Under the pieces are notes generated by a model. It saw nothing but the letters and a program-made list of their open reading frames with translations. It was not told where the DNA came from and searched no databases. From Catenulispora sp. GP43 (GTDB lineage Bacteria > Actinomycetota > Actinomycetes > Streptomycetales > Catenulisporaceae): 64,000 bases of DNA. The position numbers and the translations under genes were made by a program. How positions within the stretch are numbered: the first letter of the stretch is position 1; every line of letters starts with the position of its first letter. The stretch covers positions 186,001 through 250,000 of the forward strand of contig NZ_JBGCCT010000013.1 in assembly GCF_041260665.1 (NCBI RefSeq), written 5' to 3'. Below, piece by piece: positions 8,935 to 16,927 of the stretch.

Positions 8935-10134
8935 GTGGCCATCACCATCGGCATCGTCGGCGCCGGTCAGTTCTCCGGCCAGTTCGCCAAGCTGTGGCAG
9001 CTCCATCCCGGCGTCGGCGACGTGTTCGTCACCGACCTGCTGCCGGAGCGGGCCGAACGCCTCACCGCCGAATACGGACTCGCCGGCACGCTGCCGTCCT
9101 TCGAGGCGATGCTCGCCTCCGACGTCGACGCCGTAGCGATCTTCACCCAGCGCTGGACGCACGGCGCCCTGGTCGTTCAGGCACTGCGCGCGGGCAAGCA
9201 CGTTTACTCCGCGGTGCCCATGGCCGTCACCCACGAGGAGATCGCCGCCATCATCGAGGAGGTCCGCCACACCGGGCTGACGTACATGATGGGGGAGACC
9301 AGCCACTACAACCCGGCCACCGTGCACGCCCGGGACCTGGTCGCCAAGGACGCCTTCGGCAGGCTCTTCTACGCCGAGGGCGACTACGTGCACGACATGG
9401 ACCTCGGGTTCTACGACGCCTACAAGTACAGCGGCGGCGAGAACTGGAAGGCCACCGCCAGCTACCCGCCGCTGCTCTACCCGACCCACGCCCTGGGCGG
9501 CATCCTCGGCGCGTGGCAGACGCACGCGGTGAGCGTGTCCGCGATCGGGGTCGCCGACGACCGCGGCGACGGCGTGTTCGACAAGGACGTGAGCATGTTC
9601 GCCAACGACTTCTCGAACGCCACCGCCCTGTTCGAGGCCGCCGGCGGCGGCAGCTTCCGCACCAACGAGTTCCGCCGCGTCGGCTACCCCTCGCGCATCC
9701 GCGAGTCCCGCTTCCGGTTCTTCGGGACGCAGGGCAGCCTGGAACAGCTGGCGACGGTGAGCCTGTGGCAGGACCGTGAGGGCGTCACCGACATCAGCGA
9801 CCACCTCCAGCCGCGTCCCACGCTGCCGCCGGACGACCCGTCGTTGCAGCACGTCGCCCCGGCCCTGCGGGACGCCTTCACCTCCGGCTCGGCGCCGGTG
9901 CACGACCGCGGCCGGCTGCCGAAGGAGTTCGCGAACGCCGCCAACGGCCACGAGGGCAGCCACCACTTCCTGGCCGACGACTTCGTCGCCGCGGTGACCG
10001 ACGGCACCCTGCCGCCGGTGAACGCGTGGGTCGCGGCGCGGTACACGCTGCCGGGGATCATCGCGCACGAATCCGCGCTGAACGGCGGCATCCGGCTGGC
10101 GATCCCGGACTTCGGCGACGCCCCGGGGACCTGA
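8935..10134 (+). CDS. Gfo/Idh/MocA-family oxidoreductase
   Basis: A 399-aa NAD(P)-dependent sugar or inositol-type dehydrogenase. It has an N-terminal Rossmann fold ('IGIVGAGQFSG' at residues 4-14) and the C-terminal alpha/beta domain of the family, including 'ETSHYNP' and 'GGENWKATASYPPLLYPTHALGG' regions. The GTG at 8935 is chosen because GAGGAG lies 5-6 nt upstream and the Rossmann motif then starts at residue 4. An oddity is that the usual catalytic EKP motif reads A-V-P ('YSAVPMAV'), so the conserved Lys is absent. This may be a non-oxidising hydrolase-like member or use another residue. It is divergent from, and probably controlled by, the LacI regulator. Confidence 0.88.
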   Translation: MAITIGIVGAGQFSGQFAKLWQLHPGVGDVFVTDLLPERAERLTAEYGLAGTLPSFEAMLASDVDAVAIFTQRWTHGALVVQALRAGKHVYSAVPMAVTHEEIAAIIEEVRHTGLTYMMGETSHYNPATVHARDLVAKDAFGRLFYAEGDYVHDMDLGFYDAYKYSGGENWKATASYPPLLYPTHALGGILGAWQTHAVSVSAIGVADDRGDGVFDKDVSMFANDFSNATALFEAAGGGSFRTNEFRRVGYPSRIRESRFRFFGTQGSLEQLATVSLWQDREGVTDISDHLQPRPTLPPDDPSLQHVAPALRDAFTSGSAPVHDRGRLPKEFANAANGHEGSHHFLADDFVAAVTDGTLPPVNAWVAARYTLPGIIAHESALNGGIRLAIPDFGDAPGT

Positions 10135-10177
10135 GCTGGAGATCTGATCTGGAGCCTGATCTGGAGCCTGATCTGGG
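10135..10177 (+). repeat. Short tandem repeat CTGATCTGGAGC
   Basis: Immediately after the oxidoreductase stop codon, a 12-bp unit related to CTGATCTGGAGC is repeated about three times and decays at both ends. No stem-loop is evident; it looks like slippage-derived non-coding DNA. Confidence 0.6.
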
Positions 10178-10243
10178 GGAGAATCGACCCAATTCGGCGC
10201 GTCCTACCCATTACAGGCGCGCCCGACCCCCATGATAGCGATC

Positions 10244-10924
10244 ATGACTGCGCGCGATCATGACTCCACGGTGTTCTTCAGCGTCTCGATGTCCCTGGAC
10301 GGCTACAGCGCGCCGGTGTCGATGGACGCCCTTCTCGCCACCCCCGAGCAGCGGAAGCAGGACCCGCGGCTGGACGAGTGGATGGGGCAGTGGATGGAGC
10401 TGCAGGGGTGGCTCTTCCCGCTGCGCTTCTTCCGGGAGAACCTCACCCTGGGCCAGGGCGGCGAGGAAGGGCTCGACAACGACATCGCCCGGCAGACCTT
10501 CGAGCGCACCGGCTCGAGCGTCATGGGCAAGCGCATGTTCGACCTCGGCGAAGCATCCTGGCCGGACGACCCGCCGTTCCACACCCCGGTGTTCGTGCTC
10601 ACCCACGAGAAGCGCGACCCCTGGGAGCGCGAGGGCGGCACGACCTTCCACTTCGTCAACGACGGCATCGAAAGCGCGCTGAAGCAGGCGCGCGACGCTG
10701 CGGGGGAGCGCGATGTGCGTATCGCCGGCGGTAGCGATGCGATTGTGCAGTATCTCAACGCCGGGCTGGTCGACGAGTTCTCGATCGCGGTGTCGCCGGT
10801 GCTGTTCGGTGCCGGGACGCGGTTGTTCGACAACGTGGACGCCTCCAAGGTCGCGATCGAGCCGGTGCGTTCGGAGGCTTCCTCGCGCGTGACACATCTG
10901 ACATATACGGTGCGGCAGCGGTAG
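10244..10924 (+). CDS. RibD C-terminal/dihydrofolate-reductase-like protein
   Basis: A 226-aa protein of the RibD_C/DHFR-like superfamily, probably an NADPH-dependent reductase of unknown substrate. It begins 'FFSVSMSLDGY', the hallmark first strand of these small reductases, and has 'GSSVMGKRMFD', 'PVFVLTHEKRDPW', 'IAGGSDAIVQYLNAGLVDEF' and 'VSPVLFGAGTRLF', all typical in order. An upstream ATG exists at 10232, but the ATG at 10244 has a CATGAT hexamer (10231-10236) exactly 7 nt before it, the leaderless pattern seen elsewhere here. A strong hairpin terminator follows. Confidence 0.88.
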   Translation: MTARDHDSTVFFSVSMSLDGYSAPVSMDALLATPEQRKQDPRLDEWMGQWMELQGWLFPLRFFRENLTLGQGGEEGLDNDIARQTFERTGSSVMGKRMFDLGEASWPDDPPFHTPVFVLTHEKRDPWEREGGTTFHFVNDGIESALKQARDAAGERDVRIAGGSDAIVQYLNAGLVDEFSIAVSPVLFGAGTRLFDNVDASKVAIEPVRSEASSRVTHLTYTVRQR

Positions 10925-10942
10925 TCCACGCACACGATGGTC

Positions 10943-10977
10943 GAGGCCGGTCGCGGGTACTACCCGCGACCGGCCTC
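10943..10977 (+). terminator. Strong hairpin terminator
   Basis: A perfect 17-bp inverted repeat (10943-10959 and 10961-10977, single-base centre, so a real loop would open a few pairs) lies 18 bp after the RibD-like gene and before the GH27 gene. Confidence 0.8.
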
Positions 10978-11062
10978 ACTTGTTCCCGTCTGTATCCACC
11001 GGCAGATCTGGCTCCACCGGCAGACCCGTGGTCGGCGCCCGAAATCTCATGCTCATCTCATC

Positions 11063-11091
11063 TTGACGCCTAACGGTCGGATCCGTTTACT
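11063..11091 (+). promoter_or_regulatory. Candidate promoter of GH27 gene
   Basis: TTGACG (11063-11068) and TTTACT (11086-11091) are separated by 17 nt, about 90 bp upstream of the alpha-galactosidase ATG. The -35 is close to the vegetative sigma consensus; the -10 is weaker. Confidence 0.4.
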
Positions 11092-11181
11092 CCAGTCGTA
11101 GAAGTTTGATACCCCCTGTTCGGTTGCTTGTCTTCCTGTTTGATTCCCGGTCCCGTTTCACCGTCCATCAGGGAGCACGTC

Positions 11182-13395
11182 ATGCACACCGCCCCACTCG
11201 CACGTCCCGGCCCGCGCCGCGTCCTCGCCTTGTTCGTGGCGGCGCTCCTCGCCCTGTTCTGCGTCAACAGCCAACAGCCCAAGGCCTACGCGCAGAGCAA
11301 CGGCGCGGCGACCACGCCGTTGATGGGCTGGAGCAGCTGGTCGTTCCTGCGCAACGCCCCGACCGAGGCGAAGATGAAGGCCCAGGCCCAGGCGATGTCG
11401 TCCTCGGGTCTGGTCGCCGCCGGCTACAAGTACGTCAACCTCGACGACTTCTGGTACCTCGACCCCGCCAGCACCGTCGACTCCTACGGCCGGTGGGTCA
11501 CCGACACCGGCAAGTTCCCGGACGGCATGGCGAATCTGGGCTCGTACATCCACTCCCTCGGCGAGAAGTTCGGGATGTACCTGACGCCCGGGATCCCGGT
11601 CGCCGCCTACAACCAGAACACGCCGATCCAGGGCACCTCGTTCCACGCCAGGGACATCGTCTCCAACACCAGCAGCACCGAGACGAACTACAACTTCGGC
11701 GGCGGCCGCATGTACTACATCGACTACGCCAAGAACCCGACCGCCGCGCAGGCGTTCCTGAACTCCTGGGCCGACGCGCTCGCCGGCTACGGCATCGACT
11801 ACCTGAAGATCGACGGCGTCAGCCCGAACGACGGGGACAGCGAGGCCGTCGCCGACGTGCAGCACTGGTCGCAGGCGCTCAACCAGTCGGGCCGCACCAT
11901 CCACCTGGAGCTGTCCAACTCGCTGACCACCGCCGACGCCGCCTCCTGGCAGCAGTACGCCAACGGCTGGCGCATCGACGGCGACGTCGAGTGCTACTGC
12001 GGCTCGAACTCCTCCTTCCCGCTCACCGACTGGAACAACGTCAGCGCGCGGTTCAACGACGTGCAGCCGTGGATCGGCACCGGCACCACCGGCGGTTGGA
12101 ACGACCTGGACTCCGTCGAGGTCGGCAACGGATCCAACGACGGACTCACCTACGACGAGCGCAAGACGCAGCTGACGCTGTGGGCGATCGAGAACTCCAA
12201 CCTGACGCTCGGGGTGGACCTGACCAACCTGGACTCGACCGACGTCGGGCTGTTGACCAACAGCGAAGTACTGGCCGTGGACCAGTCCGGGCACCCGGCG
12301 CGCGCGGTCGACCGCACCACGCAGCTCCAGGCGTGGTACGCGGCGAACGGCGACGGCAGCTACACCGTGGCGCTGTTCAACCTGTCGGGCTCGGCCGCCA
12401 CGGTCTCCGTCAACTGGCAGGACATCGGCTTCACCGGTTCCTCCGCGACGGTGCACGACGACTGGTCGCACACCGACCTCGGCACGTTCGCCACCGGCTA
12501 CGGCGTCTCGCTGCCCTCGCACGGGGCGACGCTGCTGAAGGTGGTCCCGACCAGCGCGGTCAACTACACGGCGCTGTCGTACAACATCGTCAACACGAAC
12601 AGCGGCATGAACCTGGCCACCTCGGGCAGCGCGATCGTGCAGCAGAGCGCTGACAACGCCCTGGACCAGGAGTGGCAGCTGGTCCCGGTCGGCGACGGCA
12701 GCTTCAAGGTGCTCAACCGCACCAGCCACCTCCAGCTGGCGATCCCCTCGACCAGCCAGGGCGCACAGCTGACGCAGAAGACCGACGACAACGCCACCGA
12801 CGCGCAATGGCGGTTCGTCCCGACCGGCAGCGGCTCCTACACGCTGAAGTCCTCTGGGGACGGCCTGCTGGCCGACGTCTCCCGCAACTCGACGGCGGCC
12901 GGCGCACAGGTGATCCAGTGGCCGTCCAACAACGGCGCCAACCAGAAGTGGACCCTGGTCCCGGTTCCCGACGCGAACCAGGGCTACCGGGTCGAGAACC
13001 TGCTGACCGGTGGCCGGCTGGATGTGAACAACGACTCCACCGCCGACGGCGCCACGCTGCTGCAGTGGTCCGACAACGGCCAGGCCGACCAGCGGTGGAC
13101 CTTCGTCCGGCAGAGCAGCGGCGCGTACACGATCGTCAACACGAACAGCAGCAAGCTGGTCAACATCCCCGGTCCGACGACCACCGCGGCGACGCAGCTG
13201 ATCCAGTACGCCGACGACGGGAACAGCAACTCGCGCTGGACGCTGGTCGATGACGGTCCGGGGGTGATCGGGCTGAAGAGCGTGTACGACGGCCAGATGA
13301 TCGATGTCTCCGGAGGTAGCACCAATACCGGGACAGCGGTGATTCAGTACACGGCCAACGGCGGTCAGAACCAGGAGTGGGTGCTGACGCCGTGA
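11182..13395 (+). CDS. Secreted GH27 alpha-galactosidase with two ricin-type lectin domains
   Basis: A 737-aa exported enzyme. The start at 11182 gives a Sec signal (Arg-rich, then 'LALFVAALLALFCV', cleavage near AYA|Q) and has AGGGAG upstream. The GH27 barrel begins 'TPLMGWSSWSF' and contains 'NLDDFW', the nucleophile Asp in 'YLKIDG' (about D211), the acid/base region 'WRIDGDVE' (about D266) and 'GGWNDLDS'. From about residue 460 to the end there are six Q-x-W or equivalent repeats (for example 'DQEWQLV', 'NQKWTLV', 'DQRWTFV', 'NQEWVLT'), which make two beta-trefoil ricin-B lectins for polymer binding. The barrel is longer than in the second GH27 gene at 49574. It probably acts on galactomannan or raffinose-type alpha-galactosides. 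Confidence 0.92.
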   Translation: MHTAPLARPGPRRVLALFVAALLALFCVNSQQPKAYAQSNGAATTPLMGWSSWSFLRNAPTEAKMKAQAQAMSSSGLVAAGYKYVNLDDFWYLDPASTVDSYGRWVTDTGKFPDGMANLGSYIHSLGEKFGMYLTPGIPVAAYNQNTPIQGTSFHARDIVSNTSSTETNYNFGGGRMYYIDYAKNPTAAQAFLNSWADALAGYGIDYLKIDGVSPNDGDSEAVADVQHWSQALNQSGRTIHLELSNSLTTADAASWQQYANGWRIDGDVECYCGSNSSFPLTDWNNVSARFNDVQPWIGTGTTGGWNDLDSVEVGNGSNDGLTYDERKTQLTLWAIENSNLTLGVDLTNLDSTDVGLLTNSEVLAVDQSGHPARAVDRTTQLQAWYAANGDGSYTVALFNLSGSAATVSVNWQDIGFTGSSATVHDDWSHTDLGTFATGYGVSLPSHGATLLKVVPTSAVNYTALSYNIVNTNSGMNLATSGSAIVQQSADNALDQEWQLVPVGDGSFKVLNRTSHLQLAIPSTSQGAQLTQKTDDNATDAQWRFVPTGSGSYTLKSSGDGLLADVSRNSTAAGAQVIQWPSNNGANQKWTLVPVPDANQGYRVENLLTGGRLDVNNDSTADGATLLQWSDNGQADQRWTFVRQSSGAYTIVNTNSSKLVNIPGPTTTAATQLIQYADDGNSNSRWTLVDDGPGVIGLKSVYDGQMIDVSGGSTNTGTAVIQYTANGGQNQEWVLTP

Positions 13396-13417
13396 GGTGA
13401 GTTGTTGAGTGGTTCAG

Positions 13418-13451
13418 CGAGCCCCGACCGTGTTCACACGGTCGGGGCTCG
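13418..13451 (+). terminator. Rho-independent terminator after GH27 gene
   Basis: A perfect 16-bp inverted repeat (13418-13433 and 13436-13451) begins 23 bp after the stop codon and is followed by CCTTTGCTTA. It is the clearest intrinsic terminator in the window. Confidence 0.85.
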
Positions 13452-13559
13452 CCTTTGCTTACTAGTCAACAGATAACAGGCCCCAATCCTCTGCCCATAT
13501 CTCGGTCACCACCACCAGCCACACAACCTTGTAAGGAGCCGCCTTCGGCGGCACTCTCC

Positions 13560-13740
13560 TAAAAGACAGGCCTTTTCGATCATGGGGGAGTAGGGGTGGC
13601 GATCGTCCGAGCCGGATCAGTGCCGCGATGAGGACGAGGCTGCCGCGGTAGGCGCTGGATCGAAGTTCGGTGGTCGCTCGCCGTCGCCGGCAAGAACGAT
13701 CGCCACGACCGCCGGGCCGGTGTCCGAACACGACGGCATA
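13560..13740 (-). pseudogene. Possible IS5-like transposase C-terminal relic
   Basis: The 383-nt gap 13396-13778 holds the GH27 terminator and, on the minus strand, a translation with 'SAYRGSLVLIAALIRL'. This resembles the C-terminal helix of some IS5-group transposases (T-x-x-Y-R-x-x-L-V-x-A-A-x-I-x-x-L). The surrounding frame is not otherwise recognisable and carries no catalytic residues or terminal repeats. The short hairpin GCCGCC/GGCGGC at 13538-13552 may be its old terminator. Low confidence. Confidence 0.3.
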
Positions 13741-13778
13741 GGCCTGTGGGGCCGGCTGAACATCCACCGCTCCAAGAC

Positions 13779-14552
13779 TCAGCAATCAGCGGTGAGGCCG
13801 GAATCTCTTCGCCGTGCGATAAGCGCGAAGGCGTTCGGCAGCCGTCCTCCCCATGCCGCCGCCGCGACGCCGTCCGGTCGCCAGAAGGGTTCGGCATACT
13901 CTGCTACGTGCAGCAACTCCAGGCCGGCGGAGAGCACCGCGTTGATGACCTCTGCCAGGGTGGCCTGGTACTCCACCGCTCCATGCGCGGGAAACGTGTC
14001 GTTGACGTGCGAGCGTTCGAAGTAGCCGCGGTCAGGTCGAATCCGGGGCTCGTCCTCGTCCCAAGTCCACAAGGGCACCGCCGGATGGGCCTCGTAGACG
14101 AACAGATGCCCTGCGGGCCGCAGCAGGCGGGCGACATCAGCAGCCCATGCCCGCAGGTCCGGCAGCCAGATCAACGCCCCCTTGCCGGTGTAGACGAGAT
14201 CCGCGCACGCGTCGCGCAGCGGCGCACCCGGCAGTTCTGCGACCACGTAGCGGCAGGCCACCCCCAACTCGTCCGCTCGCTGTTGCGCCGCTGTCACCGC
14301 CACCTGGCTGAAATCCACACCGACGACCGAGCAGGCGCCGGCATCGATCAGGGCGATGTCATCCAGGCCGTGGCCGCTCTGCAGATGCACGACAACAGGC
14401 GAGTGCGCCAGGATGGGGCCCAGCAAGTCCAGCTCGTCCGCGAACAGCGAACACTCATTCCTGGCCTGGGCCAGCAGTTCCCGGTATTCCCGGACGTGCT
14501 TCTCCGATGCCGCCTCCCACGCAGTCCGGTTCCGCCGGCTATCGGGTTCCAT
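13779..14552 (-). CDS. Class I SAM-dependent methyltransferase
   Basis: A 257-aa methyltransferase. Motif I is relaxed ('VVHLQSGHGLDDIAL', the glycine loop that binds SAM), followed by the acidic end of strand 2 in 'VVGVDFS', motif post-I 'AAQQRADELG', and 'DLVYTGKGALIWLPDL' as motif IV. 'LLRPAGHLFVYEAHP' is the typical strand-5 region. The ATG at 14552 gives the common start 'MEPDSRRNRTAWEAAS'; longer in-frame options enter Arg-rich sequence without similarity. It is divergent from the HAD gene at 14636. The substrate is unknown. Confidence 0.85.
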   Translation of the reverse strand: MEPDSRRNRTAWEAASEKHVREYRELLAQARNECSLFADELDLLGPILAHSPVVVHLQSGHGLDDIALIDAGACSVVGVDFSQVAVTAAQQRADELGVACRYVVAELPGAPLRDACADLVYTGKGALIWLPDLRAWAADVARLLRPAGHLFVYEAHPAVPLWTWDEDEPRIRPDRGYFERSHVNDTFPAHGAVEYQATLAEVINAVLSAGLELLHVAEYAEPFWRPDGVAAAAWGGRLPNAFALIARRRDSGLTADC

Positions 14553-14623
14553 GCGCCTACTGTTTCGCCTTGCCGCGGCCATGTCCACGCGGTTTCCCGC
14601 CGCGGCGAACCGACTGATCTCGC

Positions 14624-14629
14624 TACTGT
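14624..14629 (+). promoter_or_regulatory. -10 hexamer of leaderless HAD gene
   Basis: TACTGT followed by 6 nt and then the ATG at 14636, with no ribosome-binding site. This spacing implies that transcription starts at or next to the start codon. Confidence 0.55.
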
Positions 14630-14635
14630 CGTGAC

Positions 14636-15382
14636 ATGAAACTGCCGGCCTCAGCAGAGGTTCTCCTCGGCGATCCCGCCGTCGTGGGCGGAACGTTCCC
14701 GTCGGCATGGGCCGGCGTGGTCTTCGTCGACATCGACGGGACCCTCGTACCCGCCCCCGGATCCGCAGTCCACGTGGCCAGATACCTGGGCACCGAGGAG
14801 GAGATGACCAAAGCCGAGGCGGCCTACGCCGCCGGCCTGCTGACCAACCCCGAGGTCGCAGCCGTGGACGCCCTGGCGTGGGCGGGCCACACCGAACAGG
14901 ACATCGACGACTGGCTGACCGGGCTACCGCTCGTCGACGGCATCGCCGAGACCGTCGGGTGGTGCCGCGCGCACCGCCTGCTGCCGGTGCTGGCCACGTT
15001 GGCCTGGCAGCCGATCGGGAAGCACCTCGGGCAGAGGTTCGGATTCGCGGCCTACTGCGGACCAGAACTCGAGACCGTCGACGGGACGTTCACCGGCCGG
15101 GTGCTGGCAGCCTTCGACGAGTTCGGCAAACGCGACTTCGCGCTGGGCTACGCGGCGGAACTCGGCCTCGGGCCGGACCGGTGCGCCGCCATCGGCGACA
15201 GCCGATCGGACCTGCCGCTGTTCGACGAAGTCGGCCTCAGCATCGCCTTCAACGCCGATCAGCAGGCCCGAGCCAGAGCCTCGACGATCGTCGACGACGA
15301 GGACCTGCGCGCCGTGATACCGACTCTGGCGGACTGGCAGCGGCCCGACAACACCAGCACTGATCGACAGGACAGGCCCTAG
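14636..15382 (+). CDS. HAD-IB family phosphatase (SerB-like)
   Basis: A 248-aa cytoplasmic phosphohydrolase. HAD motif I 'FVDIDGTLV' is near residue 32, the Lys motif is 'FGKRDFALGYAAELG', and motif IV is 'AIGDSRSDLPLFDEVG', the pattern of phosphoserine-phosphatase-like HAD-IB enzymes. Motif II reads 'VLATLAWQ', where the usual Ser/Thr is Thr. A cap region lies between motifs I and II. There is no ribosome site, but TACTGT sits 6 nt before the ATG (leaderless). Divergent from the methyltransferase gene; the substrate may be a phosphoserine-like metabolite but is not determined. Confidence 0.85.
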   Translation: MKLPASAEVLLGDPAVVGGTFPSAWAGVVFVDIDGTLVPAPGSAVHVARYLGTEEEMTKAEAAYAAGLLTNPEVAAVDALAWAGHTEQDIDDWLTGLPLVDGIAETVGWCRAHRLLPVLATLAWQPIGKHLGQRFGFAAYCGPELETVDGTFTGRVLAAFDEFGKRDFALGYAAELGLGPDRCAAIGDSRSDLPLFDEVGLSIAFNADQQARARASTIVDDEDLRAVIPTLADWQRPDNTSTDRQDRP

Positions 15383-15421
15383 TCGGTCAGTGTGGCGTAT
15401 CGGTGTGGCGTGGAGTCGTGG

Positions 15422-16459
15422 TCAGTCGCGGATGAGGACTTTCAGGGCGGTGCGGTCGTCCATGGCTTTGTAGCCTTCGGGGGTTTCTTCGATGCCGATG
15501 GTGCGGTCGAAGACTCTTCCGGGGTCGACGGCGCCGGAGAGGATGTCGGGGAGCAGGGTGTTGATGTAGGCGCGGGCGGGTGCGGGGCCGCCGGTGAGGG
15601 TGATGTTGGGGCCGAACAGGGTGGTGAATCCGACGGGGGCCTGGTCGTATTGGGGGACGCCGACGCGGCTGATGATGCCGCCGGGGCGGACGACGCCGAG
15701 GGCTTGTTCGTAGGCGGGCATGTGGCCGACGGCTTCCAGGACGGTGTGGGTGCCGTCGCCGCCGGTGAGGTCGCGGACGGCTTGGATGCCTTCTTCGCCG
15801 CGGGCGGCGACGACGTCGGTGGCGCCGAAGTGGCGGCCGAGGTCGGTGCGGTCGGTGTGGCGGCCCATGAGGATGATCTGTTCGGCGCCGAGGCGTTTGG
15901 CGGCGAGGACGGCCAGGAGTCCGACGGCGCCGTCGCCTATGACGGTGACGGTGGTGCCGGGGCGGACGCGGCCTTTGAGGGCGGCGTGGTAGCCGGTGCC
16001 GTAGACGTCGGAGAGGGTGAGCAGGGAGGGGATGAGGGGGGAGTCTTCTTCGACGGGTACGGGGACGAGGGTTCCGTCGGCGAGGGGGACGCGGACGGCT
16101 TCGGCCTGGCCGCCGCCGACGTCGCCGGAGTTCCAGAAGCCGCCGTGGCGGCAGGAGGTCTGCAGGCCTTCGCGGCAGTAGTCGCAGGTGCCGTCGGACC
16201 AGGCGAAGGGGGCGATGACGAGGTTGCCGCGTCGGACGGTGGTGACGTCGGGGCCGGTGTCTTCGACGATGCCGAGGAATTCGTGGCCCGTGGAGGCGCC
16301 GTCGTCGGTGTGCGGGCGGTTGTGGTAGGGGTGCAGGTCGGAGCCGCAGATGCAGGAGGCGACGACGCGGACGACGGCGTCGGTGGGGTGTTTGACGGCG
16401 GGGTCGGGGACGTCGATGACGCGGACGTCGCCGGCTCCGTACATGTAGGTGGCGCGCAT
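15422..16459 (-). CDS. Zinc-dependent alcohol dehydrogenase
   Basis: A 345-aa medium-chain dehydrogenase. The GroES-like half has the catalytic zinc ligands in 'CICGSDLHPYH' and 'GHEFLG'. The Rossmann half has 'VTVIGDGAVGLLAVLAAKRLGA' for NAD(P). The structural-zinc lobe reads 'SDGTCDYCREGLQTSC': three of the four usual Cys are present and the first is Asp, so structural zinc may be weakened. The start at 16459 is chosen because GAGGGA lies upstream and residue 1 matches the family; upstream in-frame codons are Pro/Arg-rich. It is the last gene of a minus-strand run of tautomerase and two SDRs, but 181 bp with an inverted repeat separates it from them. Confidence 0.9.
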   Translation of the reverse strand: MRATYMYGAGDVRVIDVPDPAVKHPTDAVVRVVASCICGSDLHPYHNRPHTDDGASTGHEFLGIVEDTGPDVTTVRRGNLVIAPFAWSDGTCDYCREGLQTSCRHGGFWNSGDVGGGQAEAVRVPLADGTLVPVPVEEDSPLIPSLLTLSDVYGTGYHAALKGRVRPGTTVTVIGDGAVGLLAVLAAKRLGAEQIILMGRHTDRTDLGRHFGATDVVAARGEEGIQAVRDLTGGDGTHTVLEAVGHMPAYEQALGVVRPGGIISRVGVPQYDQAPVGFTTLFGPNITLTGGPAPARAYINTLLPDILSGAVDPGRVFDRTIGIEETPEGYKAMDDRTALKVLIRD

Positions 16460-16614
16460 GGGTTCCCTCGTTCCTGGTGTCGCTTGCATCGTGCGGCGTT
16501 GCGGGGGTTGTGGCGTGCCGCCGCGGGTGGGGTACCGCTGTTCGGGTGATCGCGGCGGCGGCCACGGGTGTTCAGTCAACGCTGCTTGCCAGGTGCCGGG
16601 GAGTGTCTGGTTGT

Positions 16615-16635
16615 AGGGGTAATGGCAGTACCCCT
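16615..16635. promoter_or_regulatory. AGGGGTA inverted repeat upstream of alcohol dehydrogenase
   Basis: AGGGGTA (16615-16621) and TACCCCT (16629-16635) form a perfect 7-bp repeat with a 7-nt centre. It lies just after the tautomerase gene and upstream of the dehydrogenase. Its core GGTA-TGGCAG-TACCC resembles a site at 26304-26322 next to an MmyB-type regulator, so an operator is more attractive than a weak terminator. Confidence 0.4.
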
Positions 16636-16640
16636 TTGGT

Positions 16641-16886
16641 TCAGTCGGTCGGCTTGGCGGTTCTGTCGGGGGCCGGCTCGGTGTCGCCCTGCAGCATGGC
16701 CAGGGTCAGTACGTGGTCGCCGATGCCCCAGCCGCCGTCGGTGACTTCTTCGACGAGGACCATGGTGCCGCCGCGGGCGCGTTCGCCGTAGATGTCGACG
16801 TACAGCTCGGTGGTGCGGTGGATGATGTCGGCTTTCTGCTGGTCGTTGAGGGTGCCGGCGGGGACTTTGAAGTTGGCGAAGGGCAT
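16641..16886 (-). CDS. 4-oxalocrotonate tautomerase-like protein
   Basis: An 81-aa protein of the tautomerase superfamily. It starts Met-Pro, so the catalytic N-terminal proline is in place after Met removal. 'FANFKVPAGTLNDQQKADIIHRTTELYVDIYGE' and 'TMVLVEEVTDGGWGIG' match the beta-alpha-beta subunit; such proteins form oligomers that interconvert keto and enol acids. AGAAAGG precedes the start. It lies 41 bp downstream of an SDR in the same orientation and probably belongs to the same operon. Confidence 0.88.
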   Translation of the reverse strand: MPFANFKVPAGTLNDQQKADIIHRTTELYVDIYGERARGGTMVLVEEVTDGGWGIGDHVLTLAMLQGDTEPAPDRTAKPTD

Positions 16887-16927
16887 GGCGGGTGGGCCTT
16901 TCTTGGGGCGGTTGTCTTCAGTGAGTG

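Noticed and set aside
15387-16565. Long Arg/Pro/His-rich frame overlapping the alcohol dehydrogenase on the same strand
   Set aside because: It is a frame-shifted shadow of the dehydrogenase, with no conserved motif.
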